64,000 nt of DNA, taken from positions 43,857,890 to 43,921,889 of the forward strand of contig OY992540.1 of the NCBI GenBank assembly GCA_963921195.1. Reading direction: 5' to 3'. Shown piece by piece: positions 21,834 to 33,856 of this stretch. Both the position numbers and the translations under genes were made by a program. The notes beneath the pieces were generated by a model that saw only the letters and a program-made list of their open reading frames with translations, did not search any database and was not told where the DNA came from. Each line of letters starts with the position of its first letter. Positions within the stretch are counted from its first letter, which is position 1. The stretch comes from Pegoplata infirma. Lineage: Eukaryota > Arthropoda > Insecta > Diptera > Anthomyiidae.

Positions 21834-22489
21834 CACAGAAAGAAATAAAAAAAAAATTTGAGTAAATTTTTAATACTATTGAGTAAAAAATTACTCAATT
21901 TTCCACCAGTAAACGATTTAATAGTATTGAGTAAATTTTTAATAAAAATTTATTAAATGTTTGCCAAAAAAATTTGAGTAAATTTTTAATTGACACTATT
22001 AAGTGCAGGAACAGAACAAGAAGCACCACCTTTTAAAAACAGAACAAGTTTTATTTCACATCGGCGCCGGCCACCGGTTTAATCTGCCAAACCGTATGGA
22101 AAAAGTCGTGCCGGGCTTATTCTGTTTCTACTCTAAAAAAAACAAAGTTTAAAAAAATTTCATATTTTTTTACAAAGAAAAAAAACATGTTTTTTCAAAC
22201 TTTACCAAATATATTTTTGTCTTAAAGACATAAAAAAATTTTATAAATATGATTACAAACTTTCATGTATATATACAAAAAACTATAAACTAAACGAGAA
22301 TTAAAAAAACTAAGAAAATTCCAAAAAAAAATTAAAAAAGCTATTAAATTCTTATTAAATTATTTACTCAATTTGTTTTTAAATTTTTGAGTAAATTTTT
22401 AATTGCGTCAATTAAAAAATTACTCAAAACTTTTTTTAAATTTAAACAAGTGATTACTCAAATTGTTTTTCCCCATATTTTTTTCTGTG
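21834..22489. mobile_element. TA-flanked CACAGAAA element with GC-rich island
   Basis: The ends CACAGAAAGAAATA and ATTTTTTTCTGTG have TA on both sides. The subterminal regions hold repeated TTGAGTAAATTTTTAAT words in both orientations. An unusual GC-rich island at 22055-22130 (CATCGGCGCCGGCCACCGG and GTGCCGGGCTTATTCTG) stands out from an otherwise almost pure AT background. It could be a captured exon piece. Confidence 0.82.
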
Positions 22490-23189
22490 TAGCTATCAAT
22501 TTTCAAAGAAAAAAATATTTTTTTTCCTTTAAATCCCATAAACCAAAAAAAAAAAATAAATGCCGCCAAAACAAAAAAATAATATTAAATCTCGGATTTA
22601 ACATGAAATGTAATTATTTTTTTTTTGTTTTAACAAGTATTTTCTTTCTGTAATGTTATTTTCGTGAACATAAATGGGTGGGTTTTACATTAATAAGAAA
22701 AATGTGTAAAATTGTTAAAAGACACAAAAATAATTTTTAATTTATAGATATAAATATAAAATATTTTACTCCTTTAGGGGTTATTGTCTTTGGGTTAAGA
22801 CAATTGTAATGTAAAATGCAAGAAATTTTTAAAAAATAGAAAGGAATTATTTAACGACAAATACATTGTAATAAACGATTTTAACACGTTTTTGTATTGC
22901 TTATTGGTAGATTTATTTTCAATTCTCTAAAAAAAAAAAGTATATTTACAGTTTCGCACATTAGTAAATAAAAATATTTAGGTTTTCAAGAGGATTTCAA
23001 TATTTACAACTCCTCCTGGATCTTTATTCGAACCACTATTCGCCGCGTATAACCACCCGTCACAACTACAACCTGTCGCAACGCGCTTAACGATCTTTTT
23101 CCTACTTGACATTCAGAAAAATATAAAGTAAGAACATTTGTATCCTTCTTGTATTCCGAATTTTGTAAAGTTTGAACAGTAGCTACGAA
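22490..23189. other. AT-rich spacer
   Basis: No element ends or genes are supported. GC rises after about 23000 (CACTATTCGCCGCGTATAAC), where decayed LINE sequence may already begin. Confidence 0.4.
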
Positions 23190-25640
23190 GCGCTCAGTTC
23201 TTTTTTATAAGAAGGCTTGGTGGGCAGAGCTCAATGACTTTTTCTGGCATTTCAACTGGAAACCGACAATGTCGAAATCGTAGCGAAAATGATTCAAAAT
23301 ATTATAGTGCTTTGAATTAACTCATTCATTGCAAGCACTTCTCTCGATATAAGTATTTTGAGCTTCCTCAGAGATCGTTCTATACGTATTGAGATGGGTT
23401 CTCATCAGACGAGTTTCAGCTTTATTCAGGAGTACCGCAAAACTCTATTCTTTCACGTACCTTTTTCTTATTTTTCTTAATGACCTACTAAGCCAGCAAC
23501 ATTCATTTTTCTTTGATCATAGGCAAGCCTATGTTTACATTTTCCGAGTGGGGTCTTACGATTAAAGTCAAGTTCAATGCACACAAGACGCAATGTTGTA
23601 TGTTGAACTACAGGACTGTGGAGTCAACAAAGTCATCTCAACATATGTGTGGCATAAATAATGAGGAATCGAACACATTTCCAATTCTGGGCATGACAAT
23701 TCAGTGTGATGTCCTTTGAAATAGGCACGTTTTTCAAGTGTCGAAAGAAGCATTCAAGTGCGTCGGTTTATTAAACCACCTCATCCAGTCTTCTTAAAAG
23801 CTATATCTAACCGAAGATGGAATACAACTCCCATATATGGGCAGGAGCTTCAAAGTCTGTTTCGGAGCTCTTGAACCCTGTGAAAAGGAGGGTTGATGCT
23901 TATCAACGACAATAGGCTATCCAACTATATTGACTCACTGGATCATCGTCAGAATATGGGTTGTGTGACTCTTTTCTATGGATATCAACTTGTAATGTGT
24001 CATCCTGACTGGTCTTGATCTGTGTTGAATCCCGCAATGAACAAGGACGGAATAACGACCTGACCTTAGTGTGGATTCCTGGTCATGCGGGGAACCGTGT
24101 TGGCCGACGACCCTTCAATAACCCGGAACCCTTCAAATATGGAGTGAATCAATATTCATGGAACACTGCAACTTTTGCGCTGGTCAAAGGCAAGCGAAGA
24201 GATTTATTACTCCATCCAGCTCGGTAGCAAAACTGCTACTTTCTTTGGACAAAAAGGATCACCAAATCCTAACGTCCTACGTAACTGGACATTGCAACCT
24301 ACGGTACTACCTTAGTAACCGAAATCTATCTGACACGGATACCTGCAGATTGTGCGAGATAGAGTAGGAGACAGCTAAACAAATGCTTGTACATACCCAA
24401 GACTGACTGGTACACTCAAAAAAGTATGTCGGTAAAATCTACTACAAAAGACAGTTGTTTTGACTACATTTTGTCGTTGAAAAGGCGTCCACTACATAAA
24501 CGGTAAAAACAACTGAACATGTTGTTGTTTTTAACTATTGATTTTCAACTACAAAATGTAGTAAAAACTACTACAAAACTGTTTAATACAGTTGTTTTTT
24601 CTACAATTGCCTGAAATTTTATTTAAAAAATTTCTTAAACGTTTAAATGATTGATATTTATTTATTTAAAAAGCAATACATTTCAGTTGGTTGTATAGAA
24701 TTTCGACATGATGACAATTTTTTGATGTATTTATCTGGAATTATAGAAGAAAAAAATTATATTAATAAAATGTTAAACAAAATAAATTGATTGTATTTAC
24801 CTTTGTTTTTTTAATAGTTCATTTCAAATTTTCACCGCTACTGATTAAAATTTGTCTGGAATAAAAAAAAACGAAATGCTTTGGCAAAATTGATTTATAA
24901 AAAAAAACAATTAATTTGAAATGTTTCAAACAAGTATGTACCTGCTCTGTTGTGTATACAAAGAAAAGAAAGATGGCGCGCTCATAAGAAAACAAAACAC
25001 TGCACACATTTTATTTTGTTTTTTTCCGATTGGTTTTTACGCACGCTTATGTGAGCGCTATATTATACACACTTGTTATCTCATTTATCCACTTATTTTC
25101 TTTCGCTCAAGAATATTTTTCCAAAAACATATTTTTTTATAATTAAATTTAATAAATTGTAATTTAATTTATTTAGATATTATTTATTTGGTTTAAAAAT
25201 AATTCCTTCCGCATCCCGCACGACCAACTCGCTCGACACATTCGTTTGCAATAAAAATTTCTAGAAAAAAACGAGTTTTAGAAAAAAAAACTAAAAACAA
25301 CTACATAAATCAACTATTGCTACAGTGTAGTATATTTTTTGTAGTTATTTTTTGAAACTACTACAAAAAAAGTTGTTTGAGATTTTTTCATACAAAAACG
25401 ACCGAAATTGTAGTTAAAAACAACAGCTACTACTTACTACACAAACGACCGTCATGTAGTAACTGCAATAATTTTCTGAGTGTAGACATCTGGGGGGACA
25501 CTTAATACTTACCTCCGACTGACGTATGGAACTCACAAGTAAATAGGATTCTAGTCTTTACTAGAAACCTGCATATTTAGAACACATCTTTATGGTCGTA
25601 GTGCATGGGGCCTTTTTAATCTAATCAATATTACCATGGA
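23190..25640 (+). pseudogene. LINE B fragment: RT, RNase H and C-terminus, decayed
   Basis: Collinear pieces in changing frames read as the second half of an RNase H-bearing non-LTR ORF2. TTCAGCTTTATTCAGGAGT (about 23415) corresponds to the SGVPQGS region of reverse transcriptase. KFNAHKTQCCMLNYRT (about 23565) is the post-catalytic part. LTLVWIPGHAGN (about 24060) is the RNase H end. TGHCNLRYYLSNRNL and DTCRLCEIE (about 24280-24365) form the cysteine-rich tail. Many stops and shifts are present, so it is dead. The element at 24413-25482 splits it; LINE-like sequence resumes at 25483 (GACATCTGGGGG) and fades by about 25640. A second copy of the family is at 46829-48187. Confidence 0.75.
24413..25482 (+). 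mobile_element. Full-length ~1.07-kb CACTC/TAGTTG element
   Basis: It opens CACTCAAAAAAGTATGTCGG and closes GCAATAATTTTCTGAGTG, with TA on both sides (24411-24412 and 25483-25484). The outer 150 bp at each end are built from ACTACAAAA and TAGTTGTTTT words. The middle (about 24940-25090) contains a TATA-like TATATTATACACACTTG stretch and GC-richer sequence, possibly an old promoter. It sits inside LINE B. Truncated relatives are at 1661-2197 and 59930-60245. Confidence 0.88.
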
Positions 25641-25759
25641 AAGTGTTCTGCATTAACATCAAAGACAAGTAATAAAAGGCATTTTAGTCCGGAATTTGGA
25701 TGAACACACAGGAAATATGTAACACGGCGAAACTTTCTTCGTAATTTTGTATTCCCTCC

Positions 25760-26306
25760 ACTTACAAGGATGGTCTTTCATAGAGCACCCACCCATTTTC
25801 GTGAAAATTGTATATGGGAAAGAGGTGTGGAAAAGAGGAGTTACCTGTTTATTCTTAGCTGCCCGATATTACATTTAGCGGGTCAAAGGGGAGGGGAAAA
25901 TGGAATTTTTTCGTTTTTTGAGGATTTTTAAATTTCTTCGAAAGAAACTATATGAACATTTTATACAGATCGAAAGCTTTTTTGAAGGCTTATCCAATGG
26001 TATATAGATCGTGTCCGAATTCGGCTTCGTTAAGGTTTTATCTTATAAAAATGAACAAACGTTGGGGTAGTTTATATGAAGATATATTAAATTTATATAA
26101 AATTAAGCTGACCCTTATTTTTGCGTTTGGCGAAATTTCTGCTAGTTCGACTTTTATTCGAATTTCCCGAGAGCGCATATTTTTTCATAAGGTGGCAACC
26201 CATTTTTAAATTTGAGATTGGGCAGCTAAAAACACAGATCCCTCATTCCAATATTCAAGTTTCAGGACAGTCGGTGGGTGCCCTGCGAAAGACCTTCATT
26301 GTAAGT
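25760..26306. mobile_element. TIR element with AGGGCACCCACC ends
   Basis: GATGGTCTTTCATAGAGCACCCACC at about 25763-25790 is matched in reverse by GGTGGGTGCCCTGCGAAAGACC ending near 26297. Further inside, GTTACCTGTTTATTCTTAGCTGCCC pairs with GGGCAGCTAAAAAC. The interior frame at 25952-26209 has no recognisable protein. Part of the right side recurs in reverse at 44240-44460. Confidence 0.7.
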
Positions 26307-26720
26307 GTTAGAGGGTATAAATAAGTTTGTCATTACATTTGTAACTCATCGAAATATCACTCTGGGACCCCATAAAGTATACATATTATTGTTCAGGGAT
26401 CGATTCTAAGACATTCCAGCGATGTACGTTTGTCCGTCTCTCTGTTGAAATGCCGATCACGGCCAAAATATTACATAGATACGGCTAAAACTTAACATAT
26501 TTATTGGAAGTTATCGCGAGCAGTTTGGTATTGTATTTGAGCAATATCGGTTCACCGACTCAAAAGTTATGAACGAAAATGTAAGGATACCTCGAAAATT
26601 TTGGTACATTCTACATAACCTAAAAATATAAAATGCTTTAATTCGGCTGCTGGTTGACAAATGTGAATAAAATTGGATACGAAATGGTATTTAAACAAGT
26701 ATTATAAACAAGTATAAAAA
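26307..26720 (+). repeat. DINE-1-like fragment
   Basis: GAGGGTATAAATA, CTCATCGAAATATCAC, GGGACCCCATAAAGTATA and ATTCTAAGACATTCCAGCG match the 5' half of the complete copy at 56827-57371. A short GTCCGTCTCTCTGTT stretch stands where the (GTCC)n core belongs. The following part (AAAATGCTTTAATTCGGCTG) recurs near 50900. Confidence 0.7.
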
Positions 26721-26870
26721 AAAACGCGGACTTTTTTTTCACAAACAATTTTTTTTCGCAGAATTTTTTTTTGTATAATAATCTGTGACATTGTGGAGGG
26801 TGTCGATACATTCAGACGAGCCGAATTTAACTTTTTTACTTAGTTTTCCAAAATTTCAATAAAACACATT

Positions 26871-27230
26871 CACCGTCCGACAGCCAATATTAATCATGAA
26901 CCGGATGATATACGTCTAAAAGTAGAGATCAAATGGAGTAAAACAGCATTTACAGTTTTTCATTTCGTGATCCCGTTTCCTTTTAAAAGGATTTCAAAGA
27001 TTTAAAGGATACATTTGGTAAAATATTTTTGAAATATTTGGACAAGTACAAATATTAAAAAAATATTTTATAAAACTTAATCCTCTAAAACTTTGAAGTC
27101 CTTTTAAGGGGAAACAGGATCACGAAATAAAAAACTGTAAATTCAGTTTTTATTCACTTAGTCTCTAGTTTCAATCGTATATTATCCAGTTCGTGTTTAA
27201 ATTTTTTTTTTAATTTTTGTCGGACGGTGT
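26871..27230. mobile_element. Foldback MITE with CACCGTCCGACA ends
   Basis: CACCGTCCGACA at 26871 and TGTCGGACGGTG ending near 27230 bound two arms of about 170 bp. The arms share GGATCACGAAAT, TTACAGTTTT and AAAAGGATTTCAAAG-type words in opposite orientation. It has no coding capacity. A target duplication was not clear. Confidence 0.75.
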
Positions 27231-27409
27231 ATTTAAGCAGACTCACTTATACTCTCACGTTTTCTATATTCAGAATTGGGTAGAATCCAATAAAATTTAA
27301 GAACGTTTTTATACGTGAACGTGTATTTTAATGAATGAGCACTCTCACGTAGCAAAAAAAAATTTTCAAAAAAGCGTGAATTCGCGCTCGTGTTTACTAT
27401 GGAGGTTTA

Positions 27410-27532
27410 CTCTCTAATTTTGTAAAACTCAACGCGCCGCGTTGTCAAATTTCTGTGTAAATTGTTTTTGTTACAACCATAAAGTGCATTGAAATTTATA
27501 CAACGCGGCACGTTGCGTTTCAGAGAATTAGG
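27410..27532. repeat. Short palindrome with AACGCGCCGCGTTGT
   Basis: CTCTAATTTTGTAAAACTCAA plus CGCGCCGCGTTGT on the left is matched by ACAACGCGGCACGTTGCGTTT and GAGAATTAG on the right. The arms are about 42 bp. The GC-rich CGCGCCGCG core is unusual in this background. A small MITE is likely. Confidence 0.65.
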
Positions 27533-29375
27533 ACATAAGTTTCAAACAAATTGTTCTGCACTTTGTACACACGTTTTCTTTTCGATTACTGTTTAGTCAA
27601 CACGCAAGTATGTATTATTGCCAAAATACCAATTGTAATTATCTTATAGGGGGAAGGGGACATATTAAATGATAAATTCAATTAAAATAATTTATGCACG
27701 TATCATGATGATTTCACGATCGATTGAGAAATAAACATGAAAAAAACCTGTCATCCCCACTTATAAATTTTACAAATTGCCGTTAAACAGACAGAAAAAA
27801 ATCTATCATTTGCGTAATTTACTTTATTTTAAGATAGAGAAAACATCCAAGCAAAAAAATGTGCACTATTTATAGAATTATTGCTTTAAAACTACAACAA
27901 ACGTCATAAAATAAACCGAAATCTTAAGAAAAAGTTTGTGTAAATGGATTAAAAATATTGATTAAATTTCATAACTTAAGTAAAACCATTTTACTTATTA
28001 CTTTAACTGAAAACGTAGTTGATTTTAAAATATGTAACTAATTTTTTTAGTTGTTTTATTGTGTTTTTTAGTTGATTCTACCAAAAAAAAATTGCTTTTT
28101 TTAATTACTTAATATTAAAATGCATTACGTTTTTAATGCATATTTTAGAATTTTAAATGCATTAACTTACTTGCCCTGGCTATTTAAAATTTCAGCATAT
28201 TTTAACTTTAATAACAATTCTTGCAAGCCAAACTAAAAACAATAAAAAAACGTGCGTTGCTATTTTAAAATCTGTCTAATAAATTACACCCAATCAAATA
28301 TCTTTTACCGTTTATTTAGGTAAATCGTATTGTTTAGTATTTTCCGACAGTCCGCCCCGTCCGTCAGACCATTTCATTCAATGCCAAAATATGGGTCAGT
28401 ATATAATTTTTTTTTGCTTTTATATTGCTTTTTGTTGCAATTTTTTAAAACGTACACATATTTTTTTGTGGATGATATTGTTGTAGTTTTTAATATATAT
28501 ATTTTTTTTAAATTTTTTGGAGTAAAATAGTTTTTAATTTAACACATAAAATACAAGAGCCAAAAAACAGACAGACAAATAAAAATGTGATAGGCAGATC
28601 CATAGACATACCAACATATAGTCAAACAGTTGGTCATATTTACCTACTTTACACTGAAATGCACTATGGGCTGTTAAAAACCGTTAAATGAGAGTTTTCC
28701 TAAATTAATAATAAAAAAAATCTAATTAATTTTTATTAACAAATAAAAATTGTTTTATTCGACCATTAAAATATTATATTTTGAGTAGATATGTTCTAGC
28801 TAGAGGTAATTTTTATTTACTAATTACACCATGGTATTCTCAAAGAATAATTTTTAAGAAAATTATTTTTGTGCTTATAAAGACTAGGAAATAGTAGATT
28901 AGGGTGGTCAAGGGTAGATAGCATGAAAATCAACCTAAATTCATTTGAGTTTCAAATTTATTAGATTTATTGAGAACATAATAATTTCTTTCCCATTGTG
29001 TAACAATGCAATATAGCAGTATTTAACAAAAAAAAAATACCAAAATTATTGTTGCCACAAAAAAAAAATTTAAAAAATAACAACAAAGAAATGCATTTTC
29101 ATTGCCAATGTAAAATGCTGAATTAACAACATCAACAAACGAAAATATAAACAAAACAAGAAAAAAAGTCAGTCAAGACCGACCACCAAGCACCATACAC
29201 TAATTTTTGATGTTAAAGAAATAAAACGTCGAACACCTGGTACTATAGTTTTCTTTCCTTTTAAAATGATTTGGGCTGAATCCGAATCGGACCTTACAAT
29301 TTCTATGATCAGGTTTTCGAGACATCTTACCGTTTTCGCCCCTTTCGAGACGTTATAACTGAGCGAAATCACCCA
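27533..29375. other. AT-rich spacer with repeat traces
   Basis: TAGTTGATTTTA-type words occur near 28015-28080 without clear ends. The block at about 28690-28785 (AATTAATTTTTATTAAC, ATTGTTTTATTCGACC, ATATTATATTTTGAG) matches 2265-2330 in reverse. No gene is supported. Confidence 0.45.
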
Positions 29376-29945
29376 CACTCAAAAAATTATGTTAGTAAAA
29401 TCAACTGAAAATGTCAGTTAAAATAACTACTTTGTAAGTTGTTTTGGGGTCAACTACTTTTTCAGTTACATCAACTAACAATGTTAGTTATTTTAACTGA
29501 CAAAAAAGAACTGACTTATGTAGTAAAATCTACTTACATTTGTAGTCAAAACAACTAAAATGTAGTAAAAATAAAATAATCAATATATAATTTTTTTTTT
29601 CAAAAAATTTTTCAGAAAAAAATGTAAGACCAAATTTTTTCCAAGTCTTTTTTTAAAAAAAAAAAGTTGTAAAAAATAAAAAAACGAAATTTTGTTTTTA
29701 TTTTTTAGAAAAAAACTTTGAAAATTATTCAGAGATAAAAAAAATAAAATTAACTACTTTAAATAACTGTTACTACATCACAGTACTTTTTTGTTAGTTG
29801 TTCAAAATAACGACTCAAAATAACTAACAGAAATAGTTGTTTGATATTTTTCATACAAAAACAACTGACTTTGTAGTTGAAAACAACTTACTACTGTAAA
29901 ATATGCAAACAACTAACATGTAGTAACTTACATAGTTTTCTGAGT
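29376..29945 (-). mobile_element. CACTC/TAGTTG MITE copy 3
   Basis: It begins CACTCAAAAAATTATGTTAG and ends CATAGTTTTCTGAGTG, the reverse of the copies at 3070 and 3703. The flanks are CA and CA, so a 2-bp duplication is consistent but not TA. Internal sequence is highly similar to the other copies, including the T-rich and A-rich centre. Confidence 0.88.
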
Positions 29946-30668
29946 GCATATTTATAAAACTTGTTATGTCGTCTTAAAGTCCTACCAATTGCCATTAAAA
30001 TAAAGATTTAACCTCTGTAATATGTTGTTCCTTGTCTGAGATATCTCAATCTGAAGTTTTAAAAACCCGTGTTTTCGCTATATTCATGATTTGTCGCTAT
30101 AAATGCAAATTCAATAGTTTTTTTACTACTTTTTTTTAACTTTCGGCTAACATATCTCAACCTGGGTCAGATTCGCATTCAGCGCAAAATAAAACCCTTT
30201 GAAAAATCTACCCGGTTCTGAGGGTCAAACATTTTTAAAATCGCTTAAACCGCTTTCCAGATATCGCTATTTGCGATTTGACAAAAAAGGCGGTTTTTCC
30301 TACGTTCAAGAAAAATTTTTAAAAACATATATGAACATTTCATTTTCTTGACTGTTCCAAAGTTTTATTTAAACTCAAATTGAGCCCAATCCGATAATTT
30401 TAACCCGTGGCACATTTCGATCTTAGTTTTGGATTTTTAAAAATTTTCCACCAAAAATTTGGATTAAAAAAAAAAAAAATTTTTTTTTGCGATACATTAT
30501 ACATTACAGAAAAAAAAAATTAACTAAAAAATAGGAAAATTAACTAAATTTAAGGGAAATGAATAATGATTTGGCTCCATTGCCATGTTTTCCTACTTTT
30601 AAGTTCATATTTTTCTTAAAAATAAGGAAAGAAAAAAATTATTTAATATTATGCTAATTTGAACTTAA
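29946..30668. other. Spacer made of diverged dispersed repeat
   Basis: Phrases such as AACCCGTGGCACATTTCGAT and CCAAAGTTTTATTTAAACTC have weaker relatives at 34900-34990, so this is old interspersed repeat. No gene is supported. Confidence 0.4.
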
Positions 30669-31192
30669 ACAAGTGAGAGTGTTAAATTCGGCTGTGCCGA
30701 ATCTTTTATACCCTTCAAAATGTAAAAAAAAAAATTAAAACAAAAATTTGTCAGGGGCGTATCTTTTTTTTTTTGGGGGGGGGGGGGTTGATAAGGTCAG
30801 TGGGGGACGTTGAGAGCACCTTCCCATCGCGATAAATATACCAAATGTTTCATTTACTTAACAAAAATAAAAAAAAACATGTAAAAAAGTGGTTTAGTTC
30901 TTCAAGGGGGAACTTTTTTCCCCCTGGTCCGATTTGGCCAATTTCCGAACTTAACCTGCCTAGGAACACAAGACATATTTGTGCCAAACTTGAGGGATCT
31001 AGCTCTTTTATTTTGGACTGCATCGTGTTAACTACAGACGGACGGACGGACGGACGGACATCGCTAGAATGTCTTAGAATCGATCACTTATCAATAATAT
31101 ATATACTTTATGGGGTCCACGACCGATATTTCGATGCGTTACACACGGAATGACAAAGTGAGTATACCCCCATACTGTAGTTGGAGGGTATA
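30669..31192 (-). mobile_element. DINE-1-like (Helentron-associated) element, minus
   Basis: On the minus strand it starts with TATACCCTCCAACTACAGTA, passes (GTCC)n at about 31038-31060, and ends with TATA-flanked AAAGATTCGGCACAGCCGAA and TTTAACACTCTCACTTG. Subterminal inverted repeat, GTCY core and a 3' hairpin (TTCGGC-CACA-GCCGAA type) is the described DINE-1 layout. A C13-A11 switch (minus strand; 30764-30787) sits at the same place as in the copy at 56827. Confidence 0.78.
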
Positions 31193-31539
31193 AAAATAGG
31201 AAACATTTTGTTTCAATTTAGTTAATGGACCCGATTGGATTCCGAATCAATGGGCCCACCCCCCAGTTGTGTCCCTAAGGATCGTCATAGTTTTTGATCA
31301 AAAACTTTTCTCCGTTTCGCTCTACCGTGCTTATTTTTTGATATACGTGAATTTAGGAATCCAAAAGGGTCTTGAGAATTTTAAAAACTGGACTACTTTA
31401 AAACTATTACTCGGAGAGTATTTGGCGGTCGTGTTCTACGTGTTGCGAGCTACAAAAATGCCTTTCTAAAGTTATGACACATGGAGAGGCAAAATTAAAT
31501 AGGCTAAATAATTCAATTCCGGAACAGAAACAGAAAACC

Positions 31540-31735
31540 AAACTAGCCCCAGTAAGCTAGTTGGTAGCGTGCTAGCCTATAAGTGTGGGGGTCGTGGGTT
31601 CGATTCCCACCAGAGGTCTTCGTCTGTTTCGCTACAACGAGACGAAGGTTATTGGAACCAGTTCACGGTTAGGTAAAATTAGTATATGATTTGTAATTAT
31701 ATGGTAATTCTTAATATAATATAAAAAAAAAAAAT
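31540..31735 (+). mobile_element. tRNA-derived SINE
   Basis: An A-box-like TAAGCTAGTTGG (31553-31564) and a perfect B box GGTTCGATTCC (31597-31607) lie 32 bases apart. The T arm GTGGG-TTCGATT-CCCAC is fully paired (31594-31610). The anticodon and acceptor stems do not form, so it is not a functional tRNA. Behind it come a hairpin CTTCGTCT/AGACGAAG (31618-31647), an AT-rich body and a 12-base A run (31723-31734), as expected for a SINE. No target duplication was recognised. Confidence 0.8.
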
Positions 31736-32990
31736 TCTGAGTCGATCGGTTGATCTAGGTCAACTTTTTTTGATAGTTACAAACAGCAGCCCAAATTAAT
31801 TATACCCTGTACCGCATTGCACTGTGTGGTGTAGGATATAAAAACTATTAACTGCAACAGCAACACCATCACATCGCATCACCGTAACCACCGGCTATAA
31901 TGATAAACGTTATGCTTGGTTAGATTATTATTATTTTCAACTTCAACTCTATAAATTTTTTTGTTCATTAGGAGTACGAGAGTATTGTTATTATTATTAT
32001 GATTATTTTTTTAAACAAAATAAAAAAAAATATTTAACTAAAGAAACGTATTTACTTTTGTTAACAGTGTTTGCGTGTCAAGCATCTTAACATAAATAAG
32101 ATTCTCTATCCATAACTTGGTCACTATTAGAAGATGCAGTCGATGGGAGACGTTGGAGGACACCCAATAGATATTCCCTTGCGATAATTGCTAATACAAA
32201 TTTGTAATTATTTTAATTTATATTACCACGCCCACAAAAGGAGGCGGGGAGAAAAAATTAAATTTTGTAATCCCCTGGGTCCAATAAAGGAAACATTTTA
32301 AAGTCATATGTATTTCATCGACATGCATTCGGCCCACCCCCTTTTTGGGGGCGTGTATATAAAAACTTGGATCGGGGTGCTCAGGAAAGTCAATTTTTTT
32401 CGTTATATAAAAAAATAATTTAAATAATGACAAACATTTTTTTTTACATTTTAGAGGGTGTAACAGATAAGCCACAGCAGGGTTAGAAAATCGGAATTTC
32501 GAAATGGTACTGAAGATTTATCTAAAAAAATTTTTTTCCAACTCAACGGTACTTAAAATATTTTATTCGTTATAATAGTTTTTCAAACTGATGAGATACT
32601 TTTAATTTTGGTGAAAAATACCATTAAATGATATTATAATCAATCTTTAATTTATGAAATATCAGACAGTTAAAGGATTTTCCGAAATTCTTTAAGATTT
32701 TGTTAAAAAAAACATATCAAAACGTTTGGTATAAAAAAGGTACTAAATCAGTCGTGGGGGTACTATGGTTTTTTGGAAAGTAAAAAAGTACTAAAATACT
32801 ATCTTTTCCATCCCTGCGTCACAGTGAAACTTAAGACTCTCACTCTTTTGAGATTTAAAACCTGACGTTTTAAATGAAAGTCAAGTTTTTTTGTTAATTT
32901 CGCTCTGACTAGCCTTCTATTCCTTAAAGAATTTTCTTTCATATTTTCGGTCCTAGATTTAGCTTTTTTAACACTCTAACTTAAGAGATA
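31736..32990. other. Spacer with a dispersed DINE-like block
   Basis: At about 32140-32350 there are GAGACGTTGGAGGACACCC, CCCTTGCGATAATTG and CCACGCCCACAAAAGGAGG. These have relatives at 10420-10600 and 58000-58130. The rest is AT-rich without supportable features. Confidence 0.5.
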
Positions 32991-33856
32991 AAAGGGAACT
33001 GTGTCTTTATCACGAAGGTACAGAGAATGGCGTCGATGTGCATTACTGGTGCTCTTCTTACTATACCCACGGCTGCATTAGAAATCCTTCTTCACTAGAA
33101 ACCATTGGACATGTTGCGTAGGCAGTATGCGGCTACGTCGGCAATTCGACTTAATAACACACTGCAATGAAGGAGCAGTGATTGTGGCCATAGCGCGATC
33201 TTGAAGAAGATAACAATACCACAAAATGTGGACTGTGCTCCCTCTATGAGCCTTTTTGAGCGCCACTTTACCACTATGATACCATCTAGGGAGTCTTGGA
33301 TGAGGGGCATTCCGGGTAGCGGAGATTCCATAGATTTTAACACGGATGGATCGAGGCTGCACAAACAAGTGGGTATATTCGGAAGAGCTGGCTCGAAGAT
33401 TGCCAGCTCATTGCAGTATTTATCAGGCAGAGATGCTGGCAATAAAGGAAGTGTCTGACTGGTTGAGTCTACAAACCAAAGTCAACATCTATTCTGACAG
33501 TCAAGTATCGGTTTAGTCCCTGTAGTTAATGTGTCTGAAAACAAGATCTGCCCTCATTTGTGTCCCAGGCCACTGAGACAAAGCTGCTAAGCTTGCAAGA
33601 CTGGGAACTACCTTACAGCGACGGAAACTAATCAGAGATGGGCAACAAGATGGACGTGTGAGACAACACGACAGATCGCACAAGTGAGCTGATATCGCTT
33701 CCAAGAAGAGAGATTTCGACGCTGGTTGCTGTAATTATCGAACACTGTCTTATATGGAAGCACGAAGAGCTGTTAAATGTGCCGTCTTTTGCCGGAGTTT
33801 CATGGATGAAGAGGAGTTGGAAACTATCGAACACTTCATCTGTCGTTGCCCGGCAC
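32991..33856 (+). pseudogene. LOA-like LINE fragment: end of RT and RNase H
   Basis: It matches, in reverse, the full-length LINE at 38455-43638, from the region reading KVQRMGSMCITGAL to CHCPA. Pieces in three frames include MASMCITGALL-like sequence near 33030, FERHFTTMIPSRESWM (about 33258-33305), DFNTDGSRLHKQVG (RNase H first motif, about 33330-33375) and FCRSFMDEEELETIEHFICR-like sequence near 33790-33845. Internal deletions and stops make it non-functional. The 5' part and the 3' end are missing. Confidence 0.85.

Noticed and set aside
25952..26209. 85-codon frame inside the AGGGCACCC element
   Set aside because: No recognisable motif; related element parts at 44240-44460 do not keep the frame.
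31553..31610. A functional tRNA gene
   Set aside because: T arm is perfect but acceptor and anticodon stems do not pair and an A-rich tail follows; it is a SINE head.
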